Assembly: GCA_003457135.1 (NCBI GenBank)
Contig: DMSQ01000017.1
Coordinates: 78,688-103,772, forward strand
Direction: 5' to 3'
Origin: Prolixibacteraceae bacterium
Lineage (GTDB): Bacteria > Bacteroidota > Bacteroidia > Bacteroidales > Prolixibacteraceae
Length of the DNA stretch: 25,085 nucleotides
The position numbers were made by a program, and so were the translations under genes. How positions within the stretch are numbered: the first letter of the stretch is position 1; each line of letters opens with the position of its first letter. Below are positions 22,881-25,085 of this stretch, one piece after another. Under the pieces are notes generated by a model, which did not search any database, was not told the origin of the DNA, and saw only the letters and a program-made list of their open reading frames with translations.

Positions 22881-25085
22881 TTAAAATGTTACACTTAAAC
22901 CAAATGAAATTCTCCTGGGAGCAGCAATTGACATCATATCAAACCCAGCTCCGCCTGTTCCACCCAATGCTGATGAGTTAGAGTTACCTACTACATCAAT
23001 TCCGGAATAGTTTGTCAGGACAACAAGGTCAGATCCGGAAACAAAAATTGTTGCAGCAGAAATAAGTTTTTTGGTGCCTGTTTCCAAAAGTTTTTTACTT
23101 AAAGAATATGAAAGTCTCAATTCCTGTAGCCTTAAATAGTTGATATCTGTCTCTATCCAGTTGGGGTCCAATCCGGCGTATCCGTATTGCAGGTCACCCA
23201 ATCTTACACCAGTGGTATTTGGAGTTGGAGTCTCGGTATTTTCATAAGTATCTTTCAATACTCCGTCGAAAACTACTGGTCCTGCTTCACGCTGTGTTAC
23301 CGATTCAATGCTGTAGCCATATTGCTGCATATAACGTTTTGTACCGTTAACAACTGTTGCACCGATACGGCCATCCAGTAATGCTGAAAGTAATAATCCT
23401 TTGTATCGGATTGAAGCATTAAAACCGACAAACAGTTTTGATTCACGATCACCTAAATAGCTCCATGTACCAGCTGCCAAAGGCAAACCAGAAGATGGAT
23501 CAATCAGTACTTGTCCCTTGGCATTTTTCTGATAATCCAAACCAGTTAACGAAGTAATCGGGTAACCAACCATAACTCCATTCCGGATGTTTCCTGAAAC
23601 CCAGGTATAAGCATTATAATATTCGGATACATTCTTTGGAAGAGAAATCACGTTACTTCCATTTTTGAACAGATTCAAACCAGCATTGACTGTCCAGTTG
23701 CGATTTTTCACAATATCGCCATCAACTCTGAACTCAACACCATTGGTCTTAAACGAACCTACGTTCATGTTATTTAAAACAAAACCAGTTGCATAACTCA
23801 TCCTGAATCCGGTAATAATCTGATCTTCAGAGAATGTATTGTAATAAGTCATATCAACATTCATCCTGTTATTGAAAAGACGTGCTTCAATACCAGCTTC
23901 CCATGCTGTATTCATTTCCGGACGGAGATTTGGATTTGGTCCGGTAAAACCATAGCGGTATCCGCCATAAGATGTTGGAGCAGCTTCAAGAGCAGGATAA
24001 ATGGAGAGTGGTGGCGCATCTTTACCTACCTGGGTAACCGATCCTCTAAGTTTAAGATAGCTGATAGGACCTAATTTAGTTTTTAGAAATGGAAGATCAG
24101 TAACAATAACACTTAGGTCGGCTGCCGGATAGAAATAGCTGTTGTTATTGGCAGGCAGGGTTGACGACCAGTCGTTACGTCCACGAAGGGTTAAAAATGC
24201 AAAGTTATCGTACGAAAATTCAAACGACCCGGATACACCCTGCAGTCTTCTGGTTGATGTTCTGGTGGTATTTACCAGGGTAGCAATGTCGCAGTTATTA
24301 ATTGACTGGAAATCTGCTACCATAAATTTTTCACCATGAACAGACAAAGTCTTTGATGCTTGTTCAGTCTGGTGATATCCAACCTGGGCCGATGCATTGA
24401 ATTTGCCGAACTCCTTTTTATAAGTTGATATAATATTGATGGTTGGATTAGAATCATTCATCTTCGATTGGTCATACGAACCCGTTCCGGTAGCAGTTGA
24501 AGACCACTGAGGATGACGAACAATTGTCATGGTAGTAGCAATGATGTCGTAACCTACTTGTGCACGGATAAGCATATCCTTAATTGGGGTAATATTTACG
24601 ACCATATTGGAGATGAAACGTTGGGTTTCGTCGTAATTTCTGTTCTTGTACAGGTCAAAATATGGATTCAAAATATCCACATCTACATATCGGTTTGGAT
24701 ACCGAATATTTCCGGCCGGATTAAGATAAACCCTCATATCGTCAGTTACAGGCCAGTTCATGGCGCGGTACAAAACACCATTGGTACCTCTGCTGACTTT
24801 GGTATTGGTAGCATTGGCATAATTCAGCGAAGCCTCAATGTTCATCCATTTCGAAAGTTTAGCGGTTCCGGCAATAGTAATATTATCGCGTGTATAGTCT
24901 GAAGTAGCTACTATACCGGTTTGTTTTAGCGTACTTGCAGAGGCACGAAATGTCATTGCTTCAGTACCTGCTTCAAAAGAAACATTGTGTTTCTGACCTA
25001 CCCCAACCTGAAATAAGTTTTTTACATTGTCATAAAATACTGTACCTGGTGCGTATTCTGCTCCCCAATGTCTGGATGTATAATA
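22881..25085 (-). CDS. SusC/RagA TonB-dependent outer-membrane transporter (5' end outside the window)
   Basis: The last 735 codons of a SusC-type receptor; the frame is open to the window edge, beyond an internal Met at 24956, so the signal peptide, carboxypeptidase-D-like domain, TonB box and most of the plug are missing. The visible part is barrel: alternating aromatic/polar strands, NDWSSTLPANNNSYFYPAADLSVIV, LKLRGSVTQVGKDAPP, GPNPNLRPEMNTAWEAGIEARLFNNRMNVDMTYY and the closing ISFGLSVTF with a terminal Phe, all standard for the family. It imports a substrate across the outer membrane with the SusD protein encoded 11 bases downstream. It presumably heads the operon. Confidence 0.95.
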   Translation of the reverse strand, partial: YYTSRHWGAEYAPGTVFYDNVKNLFQVGVGQKHNVSFEAGTEAMTFRASASTLKQTGIVATSDYTRDNITIAGTAKLSKWMNIEASLNYANATNTKVSRGTNGVLYRAMNWPVTDDMRVYLNPAGNIRYPNRYVDVDILNPYFDLYKNRNYDETQRFISNMVVNITPIKDMLIRAQVGYDIIATTMTIVRHPQWSSTATGTGSYDQSKMNDSNPTINIISTYKKEFGKFNASAQVGYHQTEQASKTLSVHGEKFMVADFQSINNCDIATLVNTTRTSTRRLQGVSGSFEFSYDNFAFLTLRGRNDWSSTLPANNNSYFYPAADLSVIVTDLPFLKTKLGPISYLKLRGSVTQVGKDAPPLSIYPALEAAPTSYGGYRYGFTGPNPNLRPEMNTAWEAGIEARLFNNRMNVDMTYYNTFSEDQIITGFRMSYATGFVLNNMNVGSFKTNGVEFRVDGDIVKNRNWTVNAGLNLFKNGSNVISLPKNVSEYYNAYTWVSGNIRNGVMVGYPITSLTGLDYQKNAKGQVLIDPSSGLPLAAGTWSYLGDRESKLFVGFNASIRYKGLLLSALLDGRIGATVVNGTKRYMQQYGYSIESVTQREAGPVVFDGVLKDTYENTETPTPNTTGVRLGDLQYGYAGLDPNWIETDINYLRLQELRLSYSLSKKLLETGTKKLISAATIFVSGSDLVVLTNYSGIDVVGNSNSSALGGTGGAGFDMMSIAAPRRISFGLSVTF

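Overview
The window is chromosomal DNA of a Bacteroidota bacterium, most likely in or near the Bacteroidales/Marinilabiliales. The reasons are a SusC/SusD pair, DUF4251, DUF4397 and GxxExxY proteins, lipoproteins with Bacteroidota-style lipoboxes, weak Shine-Dalgarno sites, and several families of short palindromic intergenic repeats. No rRNA, tRNA, CRISPR array or intact prophage is visible.

Left part (1-4400, + strand): a Gfo/Idh/MocA oxidoreductase, pdxB (vitamin B6 synthesis), a GxxExxY protein inside a repeat-bounded unit, and gnd (pentose phosphate pathway) with a terminator. Next comes a repeat-rich accessory patch (4390-5990, - strand): a membrane protein resembling abortive-infection proteins, an apparent AbiH leftover in front of it, and a REP-associated tyrosine transposase (RAYT). 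Four copies of one REP palindrome lie here. Two flank the membrane-protein gene as perfect inverted copies. Two lie in frame inside the transposase gene. From 6144 to 8487 (+ strand) there are a secreted DUF4412-like protein and a secreted beta-lactamase-fold serine hydrolase.

Right part (8505-25085, - strand): reading along transcription there are susC (cut by the window end), susD, a DUF4397-like lipoprotein, a DUF4251 protein, a strong hairpin, an N-acetylmuramoyl-L-alanine amidase, a calcineurin-like phosphoesterase fused to a PQQ-type propeller, a DigH-like GHL10 glycosidase lipoprotein, an SH3-NlpC/P60 endopeptidase and a Tat-exported L-Ala-D/L-Glu-type epimerase. A Bro-N protein gene and a giant FAD/Fe-S 2-hydroxyacid dehydrogenase follow. 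Together the amidase (strips stem peptides), the GHL10 enzyme (cuts denuded glycan), the NlpC/P60 enzyme (cuts the gamma-D-Glu bond) and the epimerase (converts the released L-Ala-D-Glu) form a coherent peptidoglycan-dismantling set beside a SusCD importer. I read this as a candidate peptidoglycan or muropeptide utilisation locus.

A second theme is repeats entering coding sequence. A CTCCCC/GGGGAG-type palindrome encodes part of the N-terminus of two proteins, REP copies encode part of the RAYT, and repeat units supply or abut several stop codons.
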